Below are positions 8,735 to 17,705 of a stretch of 64,000 nt of DNA, piece by piece. This stretch comes from Paenalcaligenes hominis_A (GTDB lineage Bacteria; Pseudomonadota; Gammaproteobacteria; Burkholderiales; Burkholderiaceae_B). The stretch is taken from NCBI RefSeq assembly GCF_041359055.1, contig NZ_JBGJKZ010000002.1, positions 434,001 through 498,000 on the forward strand, read 5' to 3'. A program made the position numbers and the translations under genes. Position 1 is the stretch's first letter, and each line of letters starts with the position of its first letter. The notes below the pieces were generated by a model. It did not search any database and had not been told where the DNA came from. It worked only from the letters and a program-made list of their open reading frames with translations.

Positions 8735-11074
8735 CTAGAACCCAGCACCAATCTGGAACTGGAAGGCTTGTTTGTCGTCGCCCGCTTTGGCATTTAGTGC
8801 TCGACCGTAGGAGAGCTCAAGAGGACCTAAAGGTGACTGCCAGGAGAAACCCACACCAGCCGCATAACGCCAGCCACATGCATCGCTTACGCGTTCATTA
8901 GCACGGCCAGCGCTACACCCACCGCTAGTATTGTCTACACGGCCCACATCACCAAACACAAACCAACGCAGCGTACGATCACGCGTGGCACCAGGGAAAG
9001 GCAAATACAGCTGGGCTGTCCCTACCACTCGGCGGGAGCCACCTAGGTAGTCACCTGTGAGGGTATCGCGAGGCCCTAATGAAGCCCCCTCGTAGCCACG
9101 TACTGTACCTATACCACCGGCATACACGGTTTTAATTACCGGATAGCTTCTGCCACCGTAGGATTTACCCCAGTCAACCAAGCCATTTAGCGCCAATGTG
9201 TAATTGGAGCCTAGCGGCAAATAATACTGCTGCTGAGCGCTTAGGAGGTAATAACGTAAATCCAGAGTGGAGAAGTCGCCAGACAAGCGTGTAAAGCTGC
9301 CTTTAGTCGGCGCGATAGCGCTGTCGCGCGTGTCTTTTTCCCAACCTAAGTTAAAAATAACCGCGTTTGTGCTTTTGCCGAACTCTTTGACGAAGTCTTG
9401 ATAAGCAATGGGTGTGCGTAGCGGATCCATACGATCAAGACGGTTGTACTCGTAACTGGCCCCCATGTAAATCCGATCATTTTCGGAAATAGGCACACCA
9501 AAGTTTAGACCCGTACCAATAGCTGTGACCTCGTAATCGCCATCGGAGCTGCTGTTGTCATAAGGTGTGGTACGACGGTAATACAATGAAGTCGTTTTGC
9601 TTACGCCGTCTTTGGTCCAGTAGGGATCGGTATGCGCTAACACCGCAGTACGGTTAGATTTACTGGTGTTAAGTTGCAAAGAGAGACTATTTCCACTACC
9701 GAAAATATTGTCTTGGCTAATACCCCCTGACAGCATCACTTTATCAGTAGAACCATAACCTACCCCAAGGTTAATTATGCCAGTGGGTTTTTCTTTTACG
9801 TCCACATGCACATCGACCTGATCAATAGTGCCTGGTACTGGTTCGGTATTTACGTCGACTTCGTTAAAATAGCCCAAACGATCGACACGATCTCTGGAGT
9901 TACTGATGCTGCCTGCATCGTACCAAGCGGCTTCCTGTTGACGCATTTCCCTACGTACTACTTCGTCACGGGTGCGCACGTTCCCACCGACCTCGATACG
10001 GCGTACATAAACACGGCGACCTGGATCAATATAGAAGGTTAAGTCAGCGGTTTTGGCCTCGCGATCTAACACAGGATTGGGGTTAATATTTGCAAACGCA
10101 TAACCCAAGCTACCTAAATAGTTTGTAATTGCATCCACTGTCTGGGTGGTTTTTTCAGCGGAAAACACCTCGTTGGCTTTAATTTCTACCAGCGGTTCAA
10201 GCTGATCTTGAAGCCCAAGCAAGTCACCTGCTAGCTTTACGTCTGTAAGCGTGTACTGATTACCCTCATCAATGGTGAGTGTAATAAAAATGTCTTTGCG
10301 ATCCGGAGAAATAGAGACCTGAGGAGGCTCAATTTGTACTTCTAGATAACCACGATCTAAATAGTAAGAGCGAATCTGCTCGATATCGCCCTCGAGTTTT
10401 TCACGAGCGTATTTATTGGTACCGGTATACCACGTCATCATGCCCGACGTGGTAAGTTGCATTTGGTTTAGCAACGTGTTGGTTTTTATATTGTGATTGC
10501 CCACAATATTAATTTCTTTGATTTTAGCTAAATCGCCCTCGAACACATCAAAGCTGATGCCAACGCGGTTGCGAGGAAGTGGCGTAATAATTGGGCTAAT
10601 CTCGACGCCATATTTGCCTTTAGTGAGGTATTGTTGTTTAAGCTCGAATTCAGCTCGTTCCAACATAGAACGGTCAAATACTCGACCCTCGCTAAAGCCC
10701 ACCTGCGACAAGGCCTGAGTGATGTTTTTATCGTTAAACTCACGCATGCCATTGAAGGTAATTGAAGCAATAGTGGGACGCTCTTGGACGGTAATGACTA
10801 ATACATTGTTTTCCACATCGATTTTTACATCGTTGAAGAAACCACTGGAATACAAGCGCTGCACGGCCTCGCTGGCTTTGCCCTCGTCAAAAGTTTCGCC
10901 TACTTTTACAGGCAAAAACCCAAATACAGCACCGGGGTCAACACGTTGAACACCATTAACTTGAATATCCTGAATCACAAAGGGCGTGAAAGCATGGACT
11001 AATGGCGCAAGCATAGCGGCTAATGTAGCCGACACAGCACGCAAAGCAAATGGTTTTTTTCGACTAAATGACAT
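8735..11074 (-). CDS. bamA: Outer membrane protein assembly factor BamA
   Basis: Core of the BAM complex that inserts beta-barrel proteins into the outer membrane. I chose the ATG at 11074, which begins a clean signal peptide (MSFSRKKPFALRAVSATLAA..., cleaved near VHA). An upstream TTG at 11098 would add eight residues but spoil it. The mature N-terminus FVIQDIQVNGVQRVDPGAVF opens the first of five POTRA repeats (about residues 30-430). The C-terminal half is the Omp85 barrel, ending in Phe as barrels do. The conserved loop-6 motif appears as GGIGTVRGYEGASLGPRD. Confidence 0.97.
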   Translation of the reverse strand: MSFSRKKPFALRAVSATLAAMLAPLVHAFTPFVIQDIQVNGVQRVDPGAVFGFLPVKVGETFDEGKASEAVQRLYSSGFFNDVKIDVENNVLVITVQERPTIASITFNGMREFNDKNITQALSQVGFSEGRVFDRSMLERAEFELKQQYLTKGKYGVEISPIITPLPRNRVGISFDVFEGDLAKIKEINIVGNHNIKTNTLLNQMQLTTSGMMTWYTGTNKYAREKLEGDIEQIRSYYLDRGYLEVQIEPPQVSISPDRKDIFITLTIDEGNQYTLTDVKLAGDLLGLQDQLEPLVEIKANEVFSAEKTTQTVDAITNYLGSLGYAFANINPNPVLDREAKTADLTFYIDPGRRVYVRRIEVGGNVRTRDEVVRREMRQQEAAWYDAGSISNSRDRVDRLGYFNEVDVNTEPVPGTIDQVDVHVDVKEKPTGIINLGVGYGSTDKVMLSGGISQDNIFGSGNSLSLQLNTSKSNRTAVLAHTDPYWTKDGVSKTTSLYYRRTTPYDNSSSDGDYEVTAIGTGLNFGVPISENDRIYMGASYEYNRLDRMDPLRTPIAYQDFVKEFGKSTNAVIFNLGWEKDTRDSAIAPTKGSFTRLSGDFSTLDLRYYLLSAQQQYYLPLGSNYTLALNGLVDWGKSYGGRSYPVIKTVYAGGIGTVRGYEGASLGPRDTLTGDYLGGSRRVVGTAQLYLPFPGATRDRTLRWFVFGDVGRVDNTSGGCSAGRANERVSDACGWRYAAGVGFSWQSPLGPLELSYGRALNAKAGDDKQAFQFQIGAGF

Positions 11075-11108
11075 CCTTTGTAGTCCCTGCGTAATCAAAG
11101 AAATGAAT

Positions 11109-11136
11109 ATTATAAGACATGAGCTTAGTTTAATAA
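11109..11136 (-). promoter_or_regulatory. bamA: Candidate internal promoter for bamA
   Basis: In the 50-nt gap after rseP, the minus strand has a perfect TATAAT (11109-11114). A TTATTA at 11131-11136 lies 16 nt further upstream, a fair -35 with four of six consensus bases. It would let bamA, skp and the lipid A genes be transcribed apart from the upstream cell-envelope genes. I see no envelope-stress (sigma E) promoter here. Inference only. Confidence 0.4.
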
Positions 11137-12456
11137 CCGATTAAAGTCATTAAAAAATGCCAAAAACGTAAGCGCAGCCAAGAGACTTAGCCCAATACGC
11201 TGCCCTATGAGTTTTACCCCATCAGAGACTGGCCGTCCAGTTACTGCTTCGATGGCATAATACAGCAAATGCCCCCCGTCTAACATAGGTATAGGTAAAA
11301 GATTAAGTAAACCAATACTAATACTAATCAACGCAAGAAAATGCAAATACGCACTGAACCCAATACGTGCGGTCTGTCCGGCATAATCAGCAATTGATAC
11401 AGGCCCACTTATGTTTTTCACGGACACATCTCCCGTGATCATGCGGCCTACCATCTTTAATGAGAGCCAAAAGGTCTCGGCGGTACGACTTAAACCCTGT
11501 TCAATACTGGCAACAGGACCGTAACGTACTGTCACCATTTCGATATCAGCGCCCAACATAATACCAATCCGTCCAATTACCTGCCCCTGTCTATCCACGT
11601 GCGACGAGACCTGCACAGGCACCTCAATGCGCTGTCCTTGGCGCTCAATCTCAAGCGTTATGGTTTGATCGGCTTGGTTTTTTATTTGCTCAACAAAATA
11701 GGCCGCGTTCACAATGGGCTGACCATTTAAAGCGATAAGCAAATCATTGGCCTGCAAGCCCGCCTGATCGGCCGCAGAGCCATCGACTAAATCACGTATT
11801 TTAGGAGAAGGCGTTGCCAAGTTTAGACCAGTTGCTAATAACGGATCTATGTCTGGGCTTAAAGAGGAGGGTATAAATTGTAAGTAACGTTCGGCTGGCG
11901 CACCAAAAGTATCAGTAATGGTTAAGTGCACCTCTCCCCCAGTCTGCACCTTTTCCATGAGCTGCCAACGCAATTGTGACCAGGACTTAATCGGCTTTTG
12001 GTCTACGGCTAACACGCGATCCCCCGCCTGCATGCCGGCCTGCGCTGCTGGGGTATTTACTGCCGGCGGCCCCAAGAGCGGTGCGGGCTCATTGGTGCCA
12101 AGCACACCAATTAATGCATAAAGCACAACCGCTAATAACAAATTAGCCAAAGGCCCAGCTACCGTGATAGCAGCACGTTGTCCTAGTGTTTTAGAATCGA
12201 ATGTCGTGGCTTTGTATTCCTTGGAGGCGTACTCAGAGGTTTGACTACGCATCATCACATAAGCACCAATAGGCAAAGCCGAGACCGCCCATTCGCAACC
12301 ATTTTTATCAGTGCGCTTATAAAGTATTTTCCCTAGGCCCAAGGAAAAGCGCTCAACATGTACACCATAATACCGTGCTACCAAATAGTGCCCGAGCTCG
12401 TGCACTATCATTAACAAGCCTATAGCAACAGCAAAAGCAAGCAGAGTCAATAACAT
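11125..12456 (-). CDS. rseP: Site-2 zinc metalloprotease RseP
   Basis: Inner-membrane protease that cleaves anti-sigma factors and remnant signal peptides inside the membrane. The zinc site is HELGH at residues 19-23 in the first membrane helix, with the second part LDGGHLLYY near the C-terminus. Two PDZ-like domains lie between them (around NTPAAQAGMQAGDRVLAVD and GSAADQAGLQANDLLIALN). The 443-residue length is normal. It sits 3 nt after dxr and upstream of bamA, as in many betaproteobacteria. Confidence 0.96.
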   Translation of the reverse strand: MLLTLLAFAVAIGLLMIVHELGHYLVARYYGVHVERFSLGLGKILYKRTDKNGCEWAVSALPIGAYVMMRSQTSEYASKEYKATTFDSKTLGQRAAITVAGPLANLLLAVVLYALIGVLGTNEPAPLLGPPAVNTPAAQAGMQAGDRVLAVDQKPIKSWSQLRWQLMEKVQTGGEVHLTITDTFGAPAERYLQFIPSSLSPDIDPLLATGLNLATPSPKIRDLVDGSAADQAGLQANDLLIALNGQPIVNAAYFVEQIKNQADQTITLEIERQGQRIEVPVQVSSHVDRQGQVIGRIGIMLGADIEMVTVRYGPVASIEQGLSRTAETFWLSLKMVGRMITGDVSVKNISGPVSIADYAGQTARIGFSAYLHFLALISISIGLLNLLPIPMLDGGHLLYYAIEAVTGRPVSDGVKLIGQRIGLSLLAALTFLAFFNDFNRLLN

Positions 12457-12459
12457 AAA

Positions 12460-13665
12460 TTAATGCACAAAGAATAAAGAATGAGCGTAATGCTCGGCCA
12501 CACGGCGCGCCTGCGCATCCAAAGCAAGCACAGAGTCGATGGAAGCCAAATCATGACTGTGTTTTTCGACTTGATTTATGGTGTGCTCAATAATAGAGGC
12601 AATTGCGGTATAACGAACTTTTTCGTGTAAGAAAAAATCCACTGCGATTTCATTCGCGGCATTTAGCGCAATACACGCTGCCTGCGAGCTATTTAGGGCA
12701 TCAAATGCCAGTTTCAAACAGGGAAAACGCGCAAAGTCGGGGGGAGTGAAATCCAAACGCCCTAATTGCAAAAGATCCATCACCCCTACCCCACTAGTAA
12801 TACGATCTGGGTACGCTAAACCGTAGGCAATGGGCGTGCGCATATCAGGCTGCCCTAACTGAGCCAAAATTGACCCATCCGTGTACTCAACCATAGAATG
12901 CACCACACTTTGCGGATGAATCATTACCTGTATACGATCGGCAGGCATGGCAAAAAGCCAGTGCGCTTCTATAACCTCTAGCCCTTTGTTTAACATTGTG
13001 GCTGAATCCACTGAGATTTTACGCCCCATTGACCAATTCGGGTGGTTACAGGCCTGTTCAGGAGTTACATTATCAAGCAGCCTAGGATCCACCTCACGAA
13101 AGGGCCCTCCTGATGCGGTTAGGATTAGTCGCTCAATGGTTTTATAGGGGGCCAATGGTGCACTGATTTGCGCCTCGGTGGGCAGGCATTGGTACATAGC
13201 ATTGTGTTCGCTATCAATAGGAAGCAGCACAGCGCCGTGATCACGTACTGCTTGCATAAAAATATGCCCTGCCGTGACCAGTGATTCTTTATTGGCTAAT
13301 AAAATACGCTTGCCGGCTTGGGCTGCCGCTAGCGCAGGCTCTAGACAGGCCGCACCCACTATAGCTGCCATTACTGTAGTCACCTCTGAGTCGGTAGCCA
13401 CACTAATTAAGCCCTCTCTACCTAGACGAATCTCGGGACAACGCGTTTTGTAATGCCATGCCTTTTCAAATTGATCGCGTGCCGCACAATCTGGTACCAC
13501 GACCACAGCTGCCTGAGAGGCATAGGCTTGTTGTGCCAGCTCTGCCATGCGACTAAATGCCGTCAGCGCATACACTTGCATCTTATCGGGGTGGCGAGCA
13601 ATCACATCTAAGGTACTTTGACCTATAGACCCAGTTGAGCCTAGTATGCAAACAGATTGAATCAT
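12460..13665 (-). CDS. dxr: 1-deoxy-D-xylulose-5-phosphate reductoisomerase
   Basis: Second enzyme of the MEP isoprenoid pathway, converting DXP to 2-C-methylerythritol 4-phosphate with NADPH. The N-terminus CILGSTGSIGQSTLDVIARH is the nucleotide-binding loop. LLANKESLVTAG and PIDSEHNAMYQCL carry the metal and substrate residues, and NHPNWSMGRKISVDSATM is the flexible-loop region. The 401-residue length is normal. It supplies precursor for the undecaprenyl diphosphate made by uppS, two genes upstream in the same transcript. Confidence 0.97.
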   Translation of the reverse strand: MIQSVCILGSTGSIGQSTLDVIARHPDKMQVYALTAFSRMAELAQQAYASQAAVVVVPDCAARDQFEKAWHYKTRCPEIRLGREGLISVATDSEVTTVMAAIVGAACLEPALAAAQAGKRILLANKESLVTAGHIFMQAVRDHGAVLLPIDSEHNAMYQCLPTEAQISAPLAPYKTIERLILTASGGPFREVDPRLLDNVTPEQACNHPNWSMGRKISVDSATMLNKGLEVIEAHWLFAMPADRIQVMIHPQSVVHSMVEYTDGSILAQLGQPDMRTPIAYGLAYPDRITSGVGVMDLLQLGRLDFTPPDFARFPCLKLAFDALNSSQAACIALNAANEIAVDFFLHEKVRYTAIASIIEHTINQVEKHSHDLASIDSVLALDAQARRVAEHYAHSLFFVH

Positions 13666-13689
13666 GAAAAAAAGTAAATAGTTGAGGGC

Positions 13690-14553
13690 TTATTTTAATA
13701 GCGCCTGAAGCCAAGGCCCAGCCACAAACGCAGCCAACGGTGCCACCGGAATCAGAGCGTCGATACGATCTAACACCCCACCGTGTCCAGGCAAAAGCTG
13801 ACTTGAGTCTTTTACCCCAGCTCGACGCTTTAGTAAAGACTCAAACAAATCACCAGCAATAGAGAAGAAAGTCAAAAATACGGCCAGTACTGCAGCGCCA
13901 AACCACGACCAATTATGGATAAGCTCAGCCCCAAACGAACCAGACCAACTCGCACTGATAAAGATCCAAAGTATTACGCCAACGACTGCACCGCCTACCC
14001 CTGCCCAAGTTTTACCCGGACTAACTTTGGGGGCTAATTTGCGTTTACCAAAGGCTTTACCTGTAAAGTAGGCCGCAATATCAGCCACCCACACTACAGC
14101 CATCATTGAAAGCAAATACCAAGCACCACGGTATAGCCACATATCCACTAATGCTAGCCAAGCTACGGCAATACTAAGCACACCAAACAAAGACAAGCCA
14201 AGACGATTTTGGCGCTGTTGGGTTTGAGCTAAGACCAGCATTAACCCCACCCCAAGAATCCAATACGCAATAACGGCTGGACTAATTAAAACAAGGGGAT
14301 TTTTTTGAATAAGGTTTAGGCTGGGGTCAGCTATACGCTGCTGCGCAAGCACAAGAGAAAACACCCCAAATGCGCTAGCCGCTACTACAGGAAGCCAAGA
14401 CTGATTGCTATAGCTAAGCCGCAGCCATTCCCATAATGCAAAACTAGCCATCAGACATAAAATAAGCACCAGCAACCACGGCGTGGGTGCCAAGATAGCG
14501 CCTACTAACAGCGCAATCAAAACGACGGCTGTAATTACGCGTTGTCGTAACAT
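13690..14553 (-). CDS. cdsA: Phosphatidate cytidylyltransferase
   Basis: Integral membrane enzyme that makes CDP-diacylglycerol from phosphatidate and CTP, the branch point of phospholipid synthesis. Several hydrophobic segments span the 287 residues. The family signature is complete near the C-terminus: SLLKRRAGVKDSSQLLPGHG followed by GVLDRIDAL. The earlier motif ADIAAYFTGKAFGKRKLAPK is also typical. It lies between uppS and dxr. Confidence 0.96.
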   Translation of the reverse strand: MLRQRVITAVVLIALLVGAILAPTPWLLVLILCLMASFALWEWLRLSYSNQSWLPVVAASAFGVFSLVLAQQRIADPSLNLIQKNPLVLISPAVIAYWILGVGLMLVLAQTQQRQNRLGLSLFGVLSIAVAWLALVDMWLYRGAWYLLSMMAVVWVADIAAYFTGKAFGKRKLAPKVSPGKTWAGVGGAVVGVILWIFISASWSGSFGAELIHNWSWFGAAVLAVFLTFFSIAGDLFESLLKRRAGVKDSSQLLPGHGGVLDRIDALIPVAPLAAFVAGPWLQALLK

Positions 14554-14571
14554 AAAAAACCTAATTAAGCA

Positions 14572-15327
14572 TTAAAGCTGCGCACTAGTGCGCCCAAAAC
14601 GACGCTCGCGTTGGGCATACCATTCAAAGGCAGTCTGTAAATGATCTGAGCCAAAGTCTGGCCAATAGACCTCGGTAAAATATAGCTCAGTATACGCCAA
14701 TTGCCACATTAAAAAATTAGAAAGACGTTGTTCGCCGCCTGTACGTATAAATAAATCTGGCTCAGGGGCGAAAGCCATAGATAAATACGGAGCAAAGGTT
14801 TGCTCTTCGATTGCTGCTGGGTTGAGGGCCAGTTCGGGCTGATGCTGAAGCAACTGCTTTGTTGCGTTTAAAATATCCCAGCGCCCGCCGTAATTGGCAG
14901 CAATAGTAAGGTGTAGGTGATCGTTCTGGGCAGTCTTGGCCTCTGCCTCGTGGATTAGTTGACGCAACTGATCATCAAAGCGGCTTAGGTCACCAATAAC
15001 ACGCAAGCGCACCCCTTTTTTTTGTAGCTTGTGGACCTCTTTTTCAAGGGCTTGCACAAACAAGCGCATGAGCAAAGAGACCTCGTCTTGGGGGCGACGC
15101 CAATTTTCTGAGCTAAAAGCGAAAAGAGTTAAGTATTTCACACCAGCTTGGCCACAGCTTTCCACAATACGGCGCACGGTCTGTACGCCCTTCATATGAC
15201 CTGCTGTGCGTGGCAATAGACGTCGGGTGGCCCAACGGCCATTGCCATCCATGATAATGGCTAGGTGGCGAGGTACGCCGCTGGTTTCGGGTATAGTCTG
15301 AGTAGAACTAAGTTGCATCGCCACCAT
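14572..15327 (-). CDS. uppS: Undecaprenyl diphosphate synthase
   Basis: cis-Prenyltransferase that builds the C55 lipid carrier for peptidoglycan and O-antigen. AIIMDGNGRWATRR contains the catalytic Asp. TLFAFSSENWRRP and FIRTGGEQRLSNFLMWQLAY are the other family blocks. The ATG at 15327 gives 251 residues. A second ATG at 15318 has a similarly weak ribosome site (GGATGG), so the exact start is open. It is 10 nt after frr, the usual order. Confidence 0.96.
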   Translation of the reverse strand: MVAMQLSSTQTIPETSGVPRHLAIIMDGNGRWATRRLLPRTAGHMKGVQTVRRIVESCGQAGVKYLTLFAFSSENWRRPQDEVSLLMRLFVQALEKEVHKLQKKGVRLRVIGDLSRFDDQLRQLIHEAEAKTAQNDHLHLTIAANYGGRWDILNATKQLLQHQPELALNPAAIEEQTFAPYLSMAFAPEPDLFIRTGGEQRLSNFLMWQLAYTELYFTEVYWPDFGSDHLQTAFEWYAQRERRFGRTSAQL

Positions 15328-15337
15328 CCAGACGGTA

Positions 15338-15898
15338 TTAAACCGTCATAACCTCTGCTTCTTTTTCAGCAACTAACTTGTCAATTTCCGCAACAAATTT
15401 GTCTGTTAAACGCTGAATCTCATCCTGAAAACGACGATCATCATCTTCAGAGATTTCTTTATCTTTAAGCAAACGTTTGGATGACTCGTTTGCATCACGG
15501 CGTAAGTTACGTACAGCTACCTTTGAATCTTCGCCTTCGGAGCGCACTAAACGTGTTAAATCACGACGACGCTCTTCGGTCAAAGCAGGCATAGGGACTC
15601 GGATGTTCTCGCCCATAAGAATAGGGTTTAAACCCAAGTCGGAATCGCGAATGGCTTTGTCCACAATAGGAGCCATGTGCTTTTCCCAGACCTGAACGCT
15701 AAGCGTACGCGCATCTGCCACTGTAATGTTTGCCACTTGGCTAACAGGAACGTCTGAGCCGTAGTACTCTACACTGACATGATCCAAGATACCGGGCGTA
15801 GCACGACCAGTACGGATTTTAGCCAAGCTTGTTACTAATGCTTCGATCGACTTTTTCATTCGATCATCTACTGATGCTTTAATCTCTGAAAGACTCAT
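15338..15898 (-). CDS. frr: Ribosome recycling factor
   Basis: Splits post-termination ribosomes together with EF-G. The 186-residue protein has the standard ends: a helical N-terminus with RMKKSIEALVTSLAKIRTGRA, and VRNLRRDANESSKRLLKDKE in the long helical bundle. The pyrH-frr pair is separated by 13 nt and is one of the most conserved gene pairs in bacteria. Confidence 0.98.
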   Translation of the reverse strand: MSLSEIKASVDDRMKKSIEALVTSLAKIRTGRATPGILDHVSVEYYGSDVPVSQVANITVADARTLSVQVWEKHMAPIVDKAIRDSDLGLNPILMGENIRVPMPALTEERRRDLTRLVRSEGEDSKVAVRNLRRDANESSKRLLKDKEISEDDDRRFQDEIQRLTDKFVAEIDKLVAEKEAEVMTV

Positions 15899-15911
15899 AA
15901 CAATTCCTATA

Positions 15912-16628
15912 TTAAACGTGCACTAATGTGCCTTCGTCTTCACCGCACACTGCGCGACTGAGCGCACCGAGTTTATTAATAGAAAACACTTTAATGGGAA
16001 GCTTTTGATCTCGACACAGTGCAAAAGCAGTCGCATCCATGACCTCGAGGCGGCGCACAATGGCCTCGTCAAAGCTGATGCGGGCATAGCGTGTTGCACT
16101 GGGGTCTTTGTTTGGGTCGGCACTATAAATGCCATCAACCTTGGTCGCTTTTAAAACAATCTCTGCGCCCATTTCAGCACCACGCAATGCAGCGGCGGTA
16201 TCCGTAGTGAAGAAAGGGTTGCCTGTACCAGCAGCAAAAATCACTACCTTGCCCTCTTCGAGGTAACGCAAGGCTTTAGGGCGAATATACGGTTCTACAA
16301 CTTGCTCGATATTTAGAGCCGATTGGACGCGAGCATCCAATCCGCGATTTTTTAAAGCGTCTTGTAAAGCAAGCGAGTTCATTACGGTAGCCATCATACC
16401 CATATAGTCAGCAGTGGCACGATCCATGCCCTGGGCACCGGGCGCAATGCCACGGAAAATATTACCCCCACCGATCACAATGGCAACTTGAACACCAAGA
16501 CTAGCGACTTCGGAGATTTCTTCAGTCATACGCATAATGGTTGCGCGGTTAATTCCAAAGGCGTCATCGCCCATTAGCGCTTCGCCAGACAATTTAAGCA
16601 AAACGCGCTTATACAAGGGGGTGTTCAT
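15912..16628 (-). CDS. pyrH: UMP kinase
   Basis: Hexameric bacterial-type uridylate kinase (amino acid kinase fold) that phosphorylates UMP to UDP with ATP. Visible motifs are RVLLKLSGEALMGDD at the N-terminus, VAIVIGGGNIFRG, MDRATADYMGMMATVMNSLA and IFAAGTGNPFFTTDTAAALR. The 238-residue length is normal. A hairpin likely acting as a terminator lies between tsf and this gene, so pyrH-frr may also depend on read-through or its own promoter. Confidence 0.98.
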   Translation of the reverse strand: MNTPLYKRVLLKLSGEALMGDDAFGINRATIMRMTEEISEVASLGVQVAIVIGGGNIFRGIAPGAQGMDRATADYMGMMATVMNSLALQDALKNRGLDARVQSALNIEQVVEPYIRPKALRYLEEGKVVIFAAGTGNPFFTTDTAAALRGAEMGAEIVLKATKVDGIYSADPNKDPSATRYARISFDEAIVRRLEVMDATAFALCRDQKLPIKVFSINKLGALSRAVCGEDEGTLVHV

Positions 16629-16659
16629 GTCTAATTTTCCGAGAGTGAAAACACTAAAA

Positions 16660-16712
16660 GTATAAAACAGAGCGCAAGGTATTGCCTAGTGGCAACACGC
16701 CTGCGCTTTGTT
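16660..16712 (-). terminator. Imperfect terminator-like hairpin between tsf and pyrH
   Basis: On the minus strand the arm AACAAAGCGCAGG (16700-16712) pairs with CCTTGCGCTCTGTT (16666-16679), with one mismatch and one bulge. The loop contains a small GCC/GGC stem. A T-rich stretch TTTTATACTTTT follows. It probably gives partial termination that lowers pyrH-frr relative to rpsB-tsf. Confidence 0.5.
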
Positions 16713-16730
16713 AATTGCAACTAAAGTAAA

Positions 16731-17603
16731 TTAGGCGCCAGTTACAGCAGCTACTTCGGCAGCAAAGTCTTCGTTACGACGCTCAATACCCTCGCCTACT
16801 ACGTAGATAGCGTAGGAGCTAACCGCTGCGTTGTTCTCTTTTAGCATTTGCTCAACGCTTTGTTTGTCGTTTTTAACAAATGGTTGCGATAATAAAGTGA
16901 CTTCCTTGAGGAATTTGTTTACTGCACCCTCAACCATTTTCTCGACAATGTTTTCAGGTTTGCCAGACTCTGCAGCTTTTTGGGCAGCTACAGAACGCTC
17001 GGCTTCGATTTCCTCGGCAGCTACCTGCTCGGCCGATAAAGCGCGAGGCTTCATGGCAGCAACGTGCATAGCCACGTCTTTACCGACTTCTTCGTCACCG
17101 GAGAAGTCAACGATTACGCCGATCTTGCCACCATGAACATATTGGGCAAGCTTGGCATCTGTAGCGTACTGCTGGAAGCGACGTACAGTGATGTTTTCAC
17201 CGATTTTACCTACTAGAGCGGTACGCACGCTTTCTACGGTACCATCACGGAAAGGTAGCTCTGCTAAAGCGGCCAAATCAGCAGGCGCTTTTTCAGCAAC
17301 TAATTTTGCAATGTCATCAACAAAGTTAATGAAATCTTCGTTTTTCGCTACGAAGTCAGTTTCACAGTTTACTTCTACGATAGAACCAGTTTTAGCGTCG
17401 TCAGCGATGTAAACCGTTACTAGACCTTCAGCAGTAATGCGGGAAGCTGCTTTGCTCGCTTTGCTACCCAATTTTACGCGTAAGATTTCTTCGGCACGAG
17501 CCATATCGCCATCTGCTTCCACTAGAGCGCTTTTGCACTCCATCATTGGCGCGTCGGTTTTCTCACGCAGTTCTTTAACCATCGATGCTGTAATTTGAGC
17601 CAC
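16731..17603 (-). CDS. tsf: Translation elongation factor Ts
   Basis: Nucleotide exchange factor that regenerates EF-Tu-GTP. The N-terminal UBA-like domain reads ITASMVKELREKTDAPMMEC, and the EF-Tu contact motif appears as VEVNCETDFVAKNEDF. I place the start at the GTG at 17603 (VAQITASM...). It is preceded by a good ribosome site (GGAG, 7 nt away) and matches the usual EF-Ts N-terminus, giving 290 residues. The longer frame from a TTG at 17639 would add 12 residues that run into a hairpin and match nothing in the family. Confidence 0.96.
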   Translation of the reverse strand: MAQITASMVKELREKTDAPMMECKSALVEADGDMARAEEILRVKLGSKASKAASRITAEGLVTVYIADDAKTGSIVEVNCETDFVAKNEDFINFVDDIAKLVAEKAPADLAALAELPFRDGTVESVRTALVGKIGENITVRRFQQYATDAKLAQYVHGGKIGVIVDFSGDEEVGKDVAMHVAAMKPRALSAEQVAAEEIEAERSVAAQKAAESGKPENIVEKMVEGAVNKFLKEVTLLSQPFVKNDKQSVEQMLKENNAAVSSYAIYVVGEGIERRNEDFAAEVAAVTGA

Positions 17604-17628
17604 GATTTTCTCCAATTCTATAAAACAT

Positions 17629-17685
17629 GCCCCAGTCAAGACTGGGGCAAGTGTGATATTTAGTAGCGCTAAATACTATAGCGCT
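17629..17685. other. Two stem-loops in the rpsB-tsf spacer
   Basis: The spacer between rpsB and tsf has a perfect 8-bp hairpin, GCCCCAGT-CAAG-ACTGGGGC (17629-17648), and a 7-bp hairpin, AGCGCTA/TAGCGCT with a 7-nt loop (17665-17685). The first is followed on the minus strand by TGTTTTATAG and ends about 25 nt before the tsf start. Known rpsB-tsf operons have partial termination between the genes. These hairpins may do that or may protect mRNA ends. Confidence 0.5.
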
Positions 17686-17705
17686 TTGCCCCCTAGAAGT
17701 AGGGA

